64,000 nt of DNA from Sphingobacterium paludis (GCF_004364125.1 NZ_SNZV01000005.1:372001-436000), one strand, 5' to 3'; shown: positions 28,732 through 39,093, numbered from the stretch's first letter. The notes: a model not told the origin generated them from the letters alone. A program made the numbers and translations.

Positions 28732-29052
28732 ATGGAAAAGTATACCGTATATATAATAACAGATAGTAACCGTACATACTTAGAAACGGGTATGTGTACC
28801 GATGTACATAGGCGTCTTGCCGAAATTAAAGATGCTTCATCTATTTTATTTGCTGGGACATCTCGACTGAATAACATGGTGTATACAGAGCATTATGAAA
28901 ATAAAGAGCAGGCCGAAGCGCGCGAAATGCAGCTTAAGCACTTTACGCGCATGCAACGGGAGCGTTTGGTGCGTTCAAAAAATCCAAATTGGTTAAATTT
29001 AAGCGTATCCCCTGCATTATTGAGCAATAAAAAAGTCGTTGTTTACGCATAA
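28732..29052 (+). CDS. GIY-YIG domain protein (UPF0213-like, putative endonuclease)
   Basis: The 106-residue protein has a small GIY-YIG fold. VYIITDSNRTYLETGM stands for the GIY...YIG strands, with the second triplet altered to LETG. The Arg of DVHRRLAE and the Glu of AEAREMQLK fill the usual catalytic positions. Such short proteins are predicted nucleases of unknown role. It is divergent from the S24 repressor and its start is 51 bases from the operator repeats, so it may be co-regulated. Confidence 0.75.
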   Translation: MEKYTVYIITDSNRTYLETGMCTDVHRRLAEIKDASSILFAGTSRLNNMVYTEHYENKEQAEAREMQLKHFTRMQRERLVRSKNPNWLNLSVSPALLSNKKVVVYA

Positions 29053-29122
29053 ATTAGGTAAACAACGACCCTTAACAACCTCACTTGAACACGATACACG
29101 TTCGTGTTTGTATTACATTGGA

Positions 29123-32100
29123 CTACCAGCCCGGCATAAAGTTTAATCCAAAAGTTCCAAACCTCGTCCTTGAGCTGATGAATGGCACGGCATAATAAGG
29201 TTCTAATACCATCGCACCGAAAAGATTAATGCGGAGCGACACGCCAGCACTGAACACCGGAGATCTGTAGTTTCTATCGTATCCCAGAATAGGTGCACCA
29301 CTCTCGTCAAACAATAGTTCGTTATCTAAATCCGTTTGCTGCACGATAGGTTTCTTCTCCAAACTGCCGACAATGGTATTGCCTTTATTCCACGCCAAAC
29401 CGGCGTCGAAGAAAAGATTGAGGTCAGAAAAAAGAAAGTTTGATTTTACTGCTGCAAGTTTTTCGGGTCCAGTGAATGGTAAGCGCACTTCAAAATTCCC
29501 GACGACTACGCGCGCACCCATCAAATCGTTAAAGGAGAGATCGCCAACTTTTTCAGGCGTCAAATCATCAAAACCGCGGATAAAGAATGGATAACCGATG
29601 TAGTTTCCACGTAGGCGGTTTTCATCAGCACCAGATCGTATATACGAATAGGCTCGAGCCGCGACGGTAACCGGCTTCAGGCGCACATAACGCCTCAAAT
29701 CAACGGTGTAAGCGGTGAAATTTAAATTACCCACATATTGGGCGGCACCAACGCGGTAGCGAAAGCCATCCAAAGGCGCCGTCATCCCGAATGTGGATTT
29801 ATCACCTACGAAAGACGCACTTACCTGCTGCACATTTAACGCATTCAAATTGCCAAAGCCCAGCGCACTTGCTTCCTCATTCGATATCCGCTCGCGGTCT
29901 CCATAGCCAAAGAAGTAGCTCTGGCGCCATTTTTCGGCGCGGTAGCTATACCGTGCCACAGCGCCACCAATCTCAAAACGATGAAATTGATTAAATGGAT
30001 AAGCAACGAACGCATCCAACTGCGTTTCAAATTGCCGAATGACATAATCGTTAACCACAACCTCCTCGCCTTGTCCTTGTCCCAAGTCTTCTCGTGCGTA
30101 TCCTCTAAACCCGTAGCGGTAAGGGATGTGAGAGATGGATCCACCCCAATTCCATCGGCTCTTCTGGTTAACATAGGCAATTTGTCCACCAAAATCATAG
30201 ATCTCGCCATTGATATTCAAGGTGGTAAATATTTGATTGTAGCCCAGAATATCAGAAAAACTACCGAAAACTCCCCCCGCCATACCAGCACCATATCGGG
30301 AGCCTATGGTCATGCCCACCCCCGTATTGGCCAGATAGTCCAACTTAAATTTAGAACGATAAGCTATTGGCTTGATTTGGGAGCCATCGATTCGCTGGTA
30401 AAGGTTAAAATTTTGAAGATTTGTGTTCACCACATTTACGCCGCGATTGATATAAGGTGGTAGCATCGCTGCTGCTAGATCGACAGTCGTAGCATCGACC
30501 ACTTGCGGCTGGAAATCCGTAGCTTTAGCCTTGTAAATATTGTATTGGTTGCCCTTGAAATAGGAGTACACGATCTCGTCATTATCCGACACACTCATTG
30601 CCGGCGAATACTCGGTAATTCCGCTGATACCCGTGAAATAGTCTGTCATCTGTTCTACGGCAAGCGTAGCGAGCGAATAGCGAAACATATTCCTGTAGCC
30701 ATCTGCGTTGGAAAGGAAATAGATATGCTGACCATCTTTGGCGAAATGCGGGTTCAGGTTATTCGCTCCGAAGAACACCGCAATAGGCGTTACTTGCATT
30801 GTTTCCACATCTAATAAGGCGAGTGACAACGGAATATCTACCGAACGCGCATCGCTCTCGTAAGCTTTTCTGTCTGTACTAAACACGATCGACTTGCCAT
30901 CGGGCGAAAAACTGGGTTGAAAATCGGAATACTTATCGTTCGTCAGCTGGGTGACTTTTTTATCCTTCAGGTTATAGGTGTATATATCGCTCTGCCCTTC
31001 TTTTAATCCAGAAAAAGCCACCGTCTCCCCGTCTGGCGAAAAGCTAATATTGGTGAATTCGAAAATATCACCCATGGCCTGCACAGCGAGCACCCTCCCG
31101 CTCTCCACATCAATCACCATGAGTTTATTTCTTCCTTCGCTAAACACGCTAAATGCAAACCGTTTGCTATCTGGAGAGAAGTCGCCTGCCGACTCCAGAT
31201 AACTAAACTCATCGATATCCTTATTGGTCATCCTGCTTCCCAGCTTCCTGATGATAGTACCGGTGTGGGCATCGGCCAAAAAGAGATCTATACCGAAAAG
31301 ATCTTTCTCCGACATAAAGGCTACGAAACGGCCATCTGGCGATATCGCTGGTGCGACGTTCATCCGCCCGCCGTTGCTCGCCGTTATCAGAGGTTGCCCT
31401 ATTGGGCGCGAGGCCGTATCTTTATCCAGCGTCTTAAAGGCCGTTTCCATGCTGTTGCGCCAAAGCGTCGACATGGTCTGTGCATCGTACCCAAAAACAC
31501 GCTTCATAGCTACCTCATACCCATATTTAGCGGTCTCCATAAACATAGGCATGATCACGGTATCGCCATACGTGGCTCCGAGATAGGCTAAAAATGCCTG
31601 GCCGTATCGGTAAGGAAAATATTTTTGGGACTGTTCTGTCAGTTGCTTTAGCGAAGGAATGTCGTTGCGCGCATAAGCATCCCGCATCCACATGGCCGTA
31701 AACGCATCTTTTTTGCCGATGGACAGGTATTCTGCCATACCTTCTACCATCCACAATGGGATGTTAGCCACGCTCTCTAGCCGCGTGGTATCTTTTCCCT
31801 CCATCAAAGCACGGTATTGAAAAGCGTGAACCATCTCGTGCCCTAATACGTGGCGCGTTTGCTGATTTATCTGCATAACCGGCATGACCACCCGCTGTTT
31901 AAAGGCCTCCGTAACCCCACCAGTGCCCACAGAGATTTCTCCAGATATGGCGGTGGTTTGCTGGAATTCGGGGTGGTTGTTGTAGATAATAACAGGATTT
32001 TTTCGAAGGAAGGTATCCTGAAAAACCTGTTGATGCATCCCATACCAAACCTCCGCTTCCTTGGAAAGCCATTTTACCAAACTGTCGTTTTTCAAATAGG

Positions 32101-32275
32101 TATACATTTCAAAATGCGGCGTTTCCTTAACTTGGAAGTTTAGCTTTTTGTAACGCATTTTGTTCTGCCCGAAATACTGTGCCTGTACCAAAAACGGTGA
32201 CAGGGCAGAAAATAGGAAAAAAGCAAAGAGAAGGCACCTCAACTTTAGATAGCGCGATTCACGGGTACTGTTCAT
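29123..32275 (-). CDS. Exported metallopeptidase / TolB-like propeller / outer-membrane barrel protein
   Basis: The protein has 1050 residues and a signal peptide (LLFAFFLFSALSPFLVQAQ). A peptidase-MA-like domain holds the zinc motif HEMVHAFQ near residue 145 with a downstream Glu (WMVEGMAEYLS). About six PD40/WD40-like blades follow (SPDGRFVAFMSE, FSPDSKRFAFSV, SFSPDGKSIVFSTD; residues 305-600). The last 380 residues are Gly/aromatic beta-strands of a surface-antigen-type barrel ending ...FGLNFMPGW. It likely sits in the outer membrane with the protease and propeller in the periplasm or outside. The substrate is unknown. Confidence 0.82.
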   Translation of the reverse strand: MNSTRESRYLKLRCLLFAFFLFSALSPFLVQAQYFGQNKMRYKKLNFQVKETPHFEMYTYLKNDSLVKWLSKEAEVWYGMHQQVFQDTFLRKNPVIIYNNHPEFQQTTAISGEISVGTGGVTEAFKQRVVMPVMQINQQTRHVLGHEMVHAFQYRALMEGKDTTRLESVANIPLWMVEGMAEYLSIGKKDAFTAMWMRDAYARNDIPSLKQLTEQSQKYFPYRYGQAFLAYLGATYGDTVIMPMFMETAKYGYEVAMKRVFGYDAQTMSTLWRNSMETAFKTLDKDTASRPIGQPLITASNGGRMNVAPAISPDGRFVAFMSEKDLFGIDLFLADAHTGTIIRKLGSRMTNKDIDEFSYLESAGDFSPDSKRFAFSVFSEGRNKLMVIDVESGRVLAVQAMGDIFEFTNISFSPDGETVAFSGLKEGQSDIYTYNLKDKKVTQLTNDKYSDFQPSFSPDGKSIVFSTDRKAYESDARSVDIPLSLALLDVETMQVTPIAVFFGANNLNPHFAKDGQHIYFLSNADGYRNMFRYSLATLAVEQMTDYFTGISGITEYSPAMSVSDNDEIVYSYFKGNQYNIYKAKATDFQPQVVDATTVDLAAAMLPPYINRGVNVVNTNLQNFNLYQRIDGSQIKPIAYRSKFKLDYLANTGVGMTIGSRYGAGMAGGVFGSFSDILGYNQIFTTLNINGEIYDFGGQIAYVNQKSRWNWGGSISHIPYRYGFRGYAREDLGQGQGEEVVVNDYVIRQFETQLDAFVAYPFNQFHRFEIGGAVARYSYRAEKWRQSYFFGYGDRERISNEEASALGFGNLNALNVQQVSASFVGDKSTFGMTAPLDGFRYRVGAAQYVGNLNFTAYTVDLRRYVRLKPVTVAARAYSYIRSGADENRLRGNYIGYPFFIRGFDDLTPEKVGDLSFNDLMGARVVVGNFEVRLPFTGPEKLAAVKSNFLFSDLNLFFDAGLAWNKGNTIVGSLEKKPIVQQTDLDNELLFDESGAPILGYDRNYRSPVFSAGVSLRINLFGAMVLEPYYAVPFISSRTRFGTFGLNFMPGW

Positions 32276-32314
32276 AACGAAAGATTAGTGAATCCAAAAA
32301 TAGGAAATATCTTT

Positions 32315-34624
32315 TTAAAATTCAGTTTCTATCGTTTCTGGCAATGGAATCTCTTCTTCCGGGAAGAGCTCCAGATCTTCTTGCATCATGGTACTATCTA
32401 CCGGCGCCGGAATAACAATACGCGGGCTCGGACAGTTAAATTTCTTCGTAATCTCTACTGTGGCTTTTGGGTATTCGCCAAACGTTACGCCGAGTTCTGG
32501 ATGCTTATAAAGCTCCTCCATAAAGAGGGCGTAGATAGGCAAGGCAGTCTTCGAACCTTCTCCGTTATGCGAACCTTTAAAATGTATACTTTGCTCGTCG
32601 CAGCCCACCCAAACACCGGCTACGAGATCTTTCGTAATGCCCATATACCAACCATCTACATAATCAGAGGATGTGCCGGTTTTACCGCCGATCTGGTTGT
32701 TCTCGCGAAACAAATCCCACTCCCAAAGCGCTTGCGAAGTTCCTCCGGGTTCCTCTATAGTACCCCGGAGCATGTATGTCATTAGCCAGGCATCTTGCGG
32801 GTCGATAACCTGCTTGCTTGCTGGTTCAAAAGAAGCGATCAATTTCCCATCGCTGTTATATATTTTCGATACGAGGATCGGCTCCGAACGTTTTCCCGCG
32901 TTCATAAACGTGGCATAGGCATTCACCATCTCAAAAACAGAAACATCGTTTGATCCCAAACCAACAGAGGGGACAGATTCCAGATGACTGGTGATACCAC
33001 AGCGGTGAGCGGTTTCGACTATCTTATCCCAGCCTACATCCCGCGTAATTTGTGCGGTAATGGTATTTAGCGAACGCGCCATCGCCCAACGAAGCGACAT
33101 ATTCCTATGCGAAAAGCTCCAGTCTGCATTCTTCGGTTCCCAAACTTCCTTTTCGCCTTTTTTATTGACAAAGTCCAAGCGTACAGGCTTGTCTTCATAC
33201 GTATCACAGGGTGCCATTCCACTTTCGAGCGCCGTTAGGTAGACAAATGGCTTAAAGGTTGATCCCGCTTGCCGCTTCGCTTGGTTAACGTGGTCAAACT
33301 TGTAATACCGATGATTGATGCCACCCACCCAGACTTTGATCTTTCCGCTATAGGGGTCCATGGCCATCAAACCCGTATTTAACATGGTTATATAGTGCTT
33401 TAGCGAATCCATGGTCGACATCTCGACCTCTTCATCACCATCCCAGGTGAAAACACGCATTTTCTTAGGTTTGTTCAGCAAATCAAAAACCACCTCTTCA
33501 CTTTTGTGCGTTTCCATGAGCGAGGCAAAGAGGGGAAGCTTTCGTGCTTTATCTTCCAAGAAACCCGGTAATATGTTGCCGCTTTTATCCCGCCACGGAA
33601 TCTCGTTTCGCCAAGTATTGTCTAAGCGCCTTTGCAATTCTTTCATTTGCAGGGCAACGACATCTTCCGCGATTTTCTGCATCCGAGAATCTATTGTCGT
33701 GTAAATCTTTAATCCGGCGGTATGGATATCGATATCGTTCTCTTCACTCCACTTCTCGAGCCACTTCGCGACGGCCGACCGCAAGTAAGAGTCGTTATTG
33801 CTCCGCTCCTCAATATTGTTGAGATTTAGATTCAGCGGCTCTTTAGAATACGACTCAAATTGCCCGTTGCTGATATAGCCTTCTTTCTGCATCTGCCCAA
33901 GCACCACATTTCGCCGCGCCAAGGAAGTTTTTGGGTTGCGGATAGGATTATAAAGCGTCGTGCCCTTCAACATCCCGACCAGTACAGCGGCTTCGGTAGG
34001 TCGCAAGTTTTTTGGGTGTTTATTAAAATAACGAATGGCTGCTGATTTGATGCCGTAGGCATTGTTACTAAACGAAACCGTGTTCAGATACATGGTTACA
34101 ATTTCGGACTTGGAATACTTACTTTCTAATTTGTAAGCTGTCATCCATTCCTTAAACTTTGTTATTCCAATCCGAACAACGGGGATCTTACCAAGTAGCC
34201 CCTGCGATTTGTTGTATCGGGTTCGGTAAAGATTTTTGGCCAACTGTTGGGTTATTGTGCTGGCGCCTCGCCTATCTCCTTTTAAGGTGGAGATGGCGCT
34301 CGAAAACAGCCCGATAAAATCTATGCCGTTATGCTTGTAAAAGCGTACATCCTCCGTCGCAATAAGCGCGTTTAAAATATTCTCGGAGATGCTGTCGTAT
34401 GCTACAGGGTCGCGGTCTTCTTCGAAATACCTCCCAATCAATACGGAATCTGCCGTATACAGTTCAGAGGACACATTTAGCGTAGGCATGACAATATCCC
34501 GTTTCGTAGGCGAATACCCGAAGAGCCACAGGAAGTTAAGTTGCGCCGCACATACTAAAATAATAAGACTATAAATTGCAATTAATAAAAAGCGCAGTAA
34601 TTTACTTTTAACCCTTCTAAACAT
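32315..34624 (-). CDS. Class A penicillin-binding protein (transglycosylase/transpeptidase, PBP1a type)
   Basis: The product is 769 residues with one N-terminal membrane segment (LLIAIYSLIILVCAAQ). The glycosyltransferase-51 domain has ATEDVRFYKHNGID near 92 and RRGASTITQQLAKNLY near 120. The transpeptidase domain has the nucleophile in AGSTFKPF near 454, the ARSLNT motif and GGKTGTSS near 645. It polymerises and cross-links peptidoglycan at the inner membrane. Its 3' end is 40 bases from the start of the metallopeptidase gene on the same strand. Confidence 0.96.
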   Translation of the reverse strand: MFRRVKSKLLRFLLIAIYSLIILVCAAQLNFLWLFGYSPTKRDIVMPTLNVSSELYTADSVLIGRYFEEDRDPVAYDSISENILNALIATEDVRFYKHNGIDFIGLFSSAISTLKGDRRGASTITQQLAKNLYRTRYNKSQGLLGKIPVVRIGITKFKEWMTAYKLESKYSKSEIVTMYLNTVSFSNNAYGIKSAAIRYFNKHPKNLRPTEAAVLVGMLKGTTLYNPIRNPKTSLARRNVVLGQMQKEGYISNGQFESYSKEPLNLNLNNIEERSNNDSYLRSAVAKWLEKWSEENDIDIHTAGLKIYTTIDSRMQKIAEDVVALQMKELQRRLDNTWRNEIPWRDKSGNILPGFLEDKARKLPLFASLMETHKSEEVVFDLLNKPKKMRVFTWDGDEEVEMSTMDSLKHYITMLNTGLMAMDPYSGKIKVWVGGINHRYYKFDHVNQAKRQAGSTFKPFVYLTALESGMAPCDTYEDKPVRLDFVNKKGEKEVWEPKNADWSFSHRNMSLRWAMARSLNTITAQITRDVGWDKIVETAHRCGITSHLESVPSVGLGSNDVSVFEMVNAYATFMNAGKRSEPILVSKIYNSDGKLIASFEPASKQVIDPQDAWLMTYMLRGTIEEPGGTSQALWEWDLFRENNQIGGKTGTSSDYVDGWYMGITKDLVAGVWVGCDEQSIHFKGSHNGEGSKTALPIYALFMEELYKHPELGVTFGEYPKATVEITKKFNCPSPRIVIPAPVDSTMMQEDLELFPEEEIPLPETIETEF

Positions 34625-34844
34625 ACGGTAAAGATGAAAATTGTTTTTTGAAAAACTGCCATGCGTTCCAAAAAAATAGGGTACGCGATTTTAGAATTAA
34701 CGTATTTTAACACTTCATGGCATGGAAAAAGTCCCCGAGAAGACCACCCAACTAACAAAAATTGTACCCAAAACTAGGATAGGCGACGCCAAAATTTAGA
34801 AATATCAAATATTTGCGTAGTTTTACGTTTGAAAACAGCGCAAC

Positions 34845-36308
34845 ATGTTAAAACAAACACTACAGCAAAAGTTACTACAAAAGCTTTCGCCGCAACAAAT
34901 ACAATTTATAAAACTACTGCAAGTACCAACAGTATCGCTGGACGCACGAATAAAGGAAGAACTGGAGGAAAACCCTGCGCTCGAAGACGGAAGCCTTACC
35001 AATATGACTGATCCGGTCGAAGAATATCCGGATCGTGATCCAGAAGACAGTTACGATAACGAGAGCAGTGACTTCGATGATGAATTCAGTGTCGATGAAT
35101 ATATACAGGAGGATGACTATAACGATTATTCCGGGGGTTACAGTGGTGACGACGATGACGATCGGAAAGAGATTCCTATTGCCATCCAAGATTCATTCTT
35201 CGAAACCCTGCAAAACCAACTTGATCTGCTTGCCTTATCAGACCACGACTATGTTGTCGGTCAGCAAATAATAGGAAGCTTGGACGATGATGGTTACCTG
35301 CGACGACCTACCCTCTCGTTGATTGATGATTTAGCTTTCTCCCAGAACGTAAGCGTCACAGAGCAAGAAGTTGAATCGATTTTAAAGATTATACAAGATT
35401 TTGAGCCAGCGGGTATCGGTGCGCGCGATTTACAGGAGTGCTTACTGATCCAACTTCGAAAAAAAGATGGTAGCAACCCGATCATCGCGCAGGCGATCAA
35501 GGTGGTCGAAAACTTTTTAGAGGAATTTACTAAGAAGCATTATGACAAGATTGAAAAACAGTTGGGCGTAAGTTCGCTGGAACTGCGGGATATCATCAAC
35601 GAGATCTTGAAACTAAATCCTAAGCCCGGTGACTCTGGATCGGCCTCGGGCAAGCAACTGCACATCATCCCGGATTTTCATATCACGAATAACGATGGCG
35701 TACTTCATCTTACGCTCAATGGTCGCAATGCACCAGAGCTTCGCGTATCGCGCTCGTACCAAGAAATGTTTGAGCACTATGAAAAAGCGGAAAAGAACGA
35801 TAAGAAGATGAAGGAAGCCGTTCAATTCGTTAAGCAAAAACTAGATTCTGCAAAATGGTTTATTGATGCGATCAAACAACGACAACAAACCTTGTTGAAA
35901 ACCATGAACGCCATCATGGAATACCAATACGAATACTTTTTGACCGGCGATGAACGCTTGCTTAGACCGATGATTTTGAAAGGTATAGCAGACCGTATCG
36001 AAATGGATATTTCAACGGTATCCCGGGTGGCGAATTCCAAGTATGTACAAACCGAATTTGGAACATTTTTATTGAAATCATTCTTTTCCGAAGCTATACA
36101 GACAGATTCAGGTGAAGAAGTCTCCAATAAGGAGGTTAAAAAAATCTTGGAAGAATGTATTGCCAATGAAGATAAAAGAAAGCCGCTGGCCGATGAGAAG
36201 CTCACGGAAATACTGAAGGAAAAAGGATATACCATAGCACGACGAACGGTAGCTAAATACCGTGAAGCTATGAATATACCTGTAGCAAGATTAAGGAAGG
36301 AGCTTTAA
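34845..36308 (+). CDS. rpoN: RNA polymerase sigma-54 factor
   Basis: The 487-residue protein has the three sigma-54 regions. Region I is Gln/Leu-rich (LKQTLQQKLLQKLSPQQIQF). A long acidic region II (residues 50-110) precedes the core-binding region. The C-terminal domain carries the RpoN box ARRTVAKYRE. It directs RNA polymerase to -24/-12 promoters and needs AAA+ activators, none of which is in the window. The stop codon lies inside the terminator hairpin. Confidence 0.97.
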   Translation: MLKQTLQQKLLQKLSPQQIQFIKLLQVPTVSLDARIKEELEENPALEDGSLTNMTDPVEEYPDRDPEDSYDNESSDFDDEFSVDEYIQEDDYNDYSGGYSGDDDDDRKEIPIAIQDSFFETLQNQLDLLALSDHDYVVGQQIIGSLDDDGYLRRPTLSLIDDLAFSQNVSVTEQEVESILKIIQDFEPAGIGARDLQECLLIQLRKKDGSNPIIAQAIKVVENFLEEFTKKHYDKIEKQLGVSSLELRDIINEILKLNPKPGDSGSASGKQLHIIPDFHITNNDGVLHLTLNGRNAPELRVSRSYQEMFEHYEKAEKNDKKMKEAVQFVKQKLDSAKWFIDAIKQRQQTLLKTMNAIMEYQYEYFLTGDERLLRPMILKGIADRIEMDISTVSRVANSKYVQTEFGTFLLKSFFSEAIQTDSGEEVSNKEVKKILEECIANEDKRKPLADEKLTEILKEKGYTIARRTVAKYREAMNIPVARLRKEL

Positions 36309-36319
36309 GCTCCTTTTTT
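36297..36319 (+). terminator. Terminator overlapping the rpoN stop codon
   Basis: AAGGAGCTTTAAGCTCCTT is followed by a T run. The hairpin loop contains the TAA stop, so the last two sense codons form part of the stem. Confidence 0.85.
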
Positions 36320-36332
36320 AGCGGTGCAGCGT

Positions 36333-37412
36333 TTAAAAAAGGCGCAATTGGGGATTATTTAACTTCTCCAGATCTGCATCGTAAAAATTTGATAGCGTGA
36401 CACCGAGAAGCCTAACTCGCTTATCTTCAGTATCAACCTTCGCAAATAAATCAAGCACCTGCTCCATGATATCATCTGCCGAGCTGATATAATATCCCGA
36501 GGTTTTGCTTCGCGTAATTTGAGTGAAGTCTGAAAATTTTATTTTAATCGTGACGGTGCGCCCCTCTTTCGATTTGCCACTAAGGCGTTTTTCCAGCTTC
36601 TCGCATAGTGATTTAAATTCATTCATCATTTCAGGCCTTTCCCGCATATCCGTCTCAAAAGTATCTTCAATGCCGATAGACTTGGAGATGCGATTGGGCT
36701 TTACTGGCCTATTGTCTTCTCCCCGCACCATATGGTAGAAAAACTTACCGGATTTTCCAAATTTCCGAACCAGCTCATGCTCACCAAATTGTTTAAGATC
36801 TAGCCCCGTGTGTATACCATAGCCTTTCATTTTTTGGGCAGTTACCTTCCCGACGCCAAAAAACTTTTCGATAGGCAGGTGTTCCAAAAAGCTGATGATC
36901 TTAGACGGGCCTATAAAGGTCAAGCCGTCGGGCTTTTCAAAATCCGATGCAATCTTGGCAATAAACTTATTCGTAGACACTCCTGCAGATGCCGTAAGCT
37001 GCAGTTCTTCTTTGATGGCCAGCTTGATGGCTTTCGCAATTTCTATAGCAGATCCTATACCCATTTTGTCGTAGGTCACATCCAAATAGGCCTCATCTAG
37101 CGACAAAGGTTCAATTAAGTCTGTATAGCGTTTGAAAATAGCACGTATACGGTTGGACACCTCTTTGTACACCTCAAATCGAGGCTTGGTAAACAGCAAA
37201 TTTGGACACAGCAAAAGCGCTTGCCTGGATGACATGGCTGACCGAACGCCAAATCGCCGCGCTTCGTAACTGGCTGTGGCGACGACGCCCCGCCCATCCG
37301 GCGACCCGCCCACAGCAAGCGCTTTACCCCGCAGTTCGGGAAAGTCGCGCTGCTCTACCGATGCGTAAAAGGCATCCATATCTACATGTATAATTTTTCG
37401 GGTAAGGGTCAT
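36333..37412 (-). CDS. dinB: DNA polymerase IV
   Basis: From ATG at 37412 the product is 359 residues, the usual Pol IV length. The open frame continues upstream to 37604 but that part is not family-like. The palm has RKIIHVDMDAFYASVEQ (catalytic Asp and Phe steric gate) and LSLDEAYLDVT (catalytic Asp-Glu). GVSTNKFIAKIASDFEKPDG and the helix-hairpin-helix FGVGKVTAQKM follow. It performs translesion synthesis. It is a single gene next to rpoN; a weak SOS-like half-match lies 140 bases upstream. Confidence 0.95.
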   Translation of the reverse strand: MTLTRKIIHVDMDAFYASVEQRDFPELRGKALAVGGSPDGRGVVATASYEARRFGVRSAMSSRQALLLCPNLLFTKPRFEVYKEVSNRIRAIFKRYTDLIEPLSLDEAYLDVTYDKMGIGSAIEIAKAIKLAIKEELQLTASAGVSTNKFIAKIASDFEKPDGLTFIGPSKIISFLEHLPIEKFFGVGKVTAQKMKGYGIHTGLDLKQFGEHELVRKFGKSGKFFYHMVRGEDNRPVKPNRISKSIGIEDTFETDMRERPEMMNEFKSLCEKLEKRLSGKSKEGRTVTIKIKFSDFTQITRSKTSGYYISSADDIMEQVLDLFAKVDTEDKRVRLLGVTLSNFYDADLEKLNNPQLRLF

Positions 37413-37551
37413 CACAACTACTCCAAATTTTTCACACCGTATCGCACGAACAGCAGCGGACTGCACCATGCAACACCTTGCATGCATAGCACCGCCACAT
37501 ACAAACGCATACATAGGACGAAGATAAGGCGGTTGTTTGATATTTAGAAAT

Positions 37552-37567
37552 ACTAAAAATTTTATTA
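37552..37567 (-). promoter_or_regulatory. Weak SOS-box-like site upstream of dinB
   Basis: TACTAAAAATTTATTA contains the half-site TACTAA and a second half TTATTA with one mismatch. The spacer is four bases instead of the five seen at imuA and the S24 gene. It lies 140 bases before the dinB ATG. AT-rich sequence makes chance matches likely. Confidence 0.2.
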
Positions 37568-37702
37568 CGCAGCTATTAAATTCCTCTAGCGCTACGTCGA
37601 TCATTTATTGCGGAGAGCAACATCTTATGCCGAATAATACTATCTTTGCAGCTTGTGACTCGTTACGACAGTTGCAAGATCTTTATCCACGATATACGGA
37701 AG

Positions 37703-38926
37703 ATGAAAAACAGGCTAAAATATTTGCTGACAGGACTGAGCGCTCTATGTTTCGCGACCGCAGTGATGGCTCAAGAGCGTGACGACCGCGCCACTATTCT
37801 AAATTTTAAGGGTATTCAGTACACCAGTAAAGATTCGCTTTTTTACACCAATTTCCGATTCCGGATGCAAAATCGTGCGGGCTTCAGCAATGAACTGGAT
37901 AGAGAAGACAACGGAAAGTTTGATGCGCGCATAAGGCGCTTGCGTATGCGCATAGACGGCTATATCTATACGCCAAAAATCTCCTATTCCATTCAGCTGG
38001 CATTCACGCGCTCGGATCAAGATTTTGATGATACAGGCGTTGCCAATATCGTTCGGGATGCCGTGGTGTTCTATAATTTCTCGGATGACTTTTACATATC
38101 GTTTGGCCAAAACAAACTTCCGGGAAACCGGCAACGCGTAAATTCATCTGGGCAACTGCAGTTTGCAGATCGTTCCTTGGTGAATACACATTTTACGCTG
38201 GATCGTGATTTCGGGGTTTCCTTCAACCTCAGCAAGAAACTAGGCGACATGCCCATCCATGCGAAAGCAGCAATCTCTACGGGTGAGGGCCGTGTAGCAA
38301 GTGGTACGGACGAAGGCCTCGCTTACACGGGCCGCGTTGAATTTTTACCGCTGGGCGATTTTACGAACGATGGTGATTATTCAGAAGGCGATATCGAGCG
38401 CGAGAAAACGCCAAAACTCTCTATCGGCGGTGGTTATAGCTATAACGATCGCACGATTCGTGAAGCCGGGCAGTTGGGACGTTACGTGCAGAATCCCTTT
38501 ACTTTAAAAACAGCCTTTGCCGATGCTATCTTTAAATACCAAGGCTTCGCCTATCAAGTCGAATACATGCGCCGCGATGTAGACAACCCTTTCAATATTG
38601 TCGATGACCGTTTGAACCAGGTAGATGGCGCGCAGCAAGAAGAAACCTATGCCTATAAAGGTTGGGGTATCAACCAACAGACATCATACTTGATTAACAA
38701 AGGCTATGAAGTCGCAGCCCGGTATACCTACGTTGACCCGCATCAGCAGATACGTGCCTTCGAAGACCAAACCGAGATCATAGAACTAGGTTTGACCAAA
38801 TATATCAAGGCACACCGTTTAAAAATACAAGTAAACGGAAACTACACTTTCAAGAATGGCGACTTCGATAACACGATGCAAAAAAGCTTATGGGGCGGCA
38901 TGGTTCAGGTAGAGCTTGGCATTTAA
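37703..38926 (+). CDS. OprP/OprO-type porin
   Basis: From ATG at 37703 the product is 407 residues with a signal peptide (LLTGLSALCFATAVMAQ). The frame opens at 37646, but that start would bury the signal. DARIRRLRMRIDGYIYTPKI, YNFSDDFYISFGQNKLPGNR and the terminal strand GGMVQVELGI are typical of the phosphate-selective porin O/P family. It forms an outer-membrane channel, but the solute is not evident; no phosphate-uptake genes are adjacent. It is divergent from dinB. Confidence 0.85.
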   Translation: MKNRLKYLLTGLSALCFATAVMAQERDDRATILNFKGIQYTSKDSLFYTNFRFRMQNRAGFSNELDREDNGKFDARIRRLRMRIDGYIYTPKISYSIQLAFTRSDQDFDDTGVANIVRDAVVFYNFSDDFYISFGQNKLPGNRQRVNSSGQLQFADRSLVNTHFTLDRDFGVSFNLSKKLGDMPIHAKAAISTGEGRVASGTDEGLAYTGRVEFLPLGDFTNDGDYSEGDIEREKTPKLSIGGGYSYNDRTIREAGQLGRYVQNPFTLKTAFADAIFKYQGFAYQVEYMRRDVDNPFNIVDDRLNQVDGAQQEETYAYKGWGINQQTSYLINKGYEVAARYTYVDPHQQIRAFEDQTEIIELGLTKYIKAHRLKIQVNGNYTFKNGDFDNTMQKSLWGGMVQVELGI

Positions 38927-38949
38927 TCTGTCTATTGTAAAGAACCAAA

Positions 38950-38989
38950 AATAAGCAAAGCGGAAACACCAGCTTTGCTTATTTTTTTG
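38950..38989 (+). terminator. Terminator after the porin gene
   Basis: AATAAGCAAAGC pairs with GCTTTGCTTATT around a 10-base loop, followed by T residues, 24 bases after the stop codon. Confidence 0.85.
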
Positions 38990-39093
38990 CGTCACGTCAG
39001 CCCCGAGTTAAAAATGCCGCCGTTTATGGATTCTCGGCTTTTTTACATCATTTAAGGGATAATAACGTATCTTTAACATCTTGAATTTACTGT

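Noticed and set aside
37413..37604. N-terminal extension of dinB
   Set aside because: The extra 64 residues are not found in Pol IV; MTLTRKIIHVDMDAF at 37412 is the normal start.
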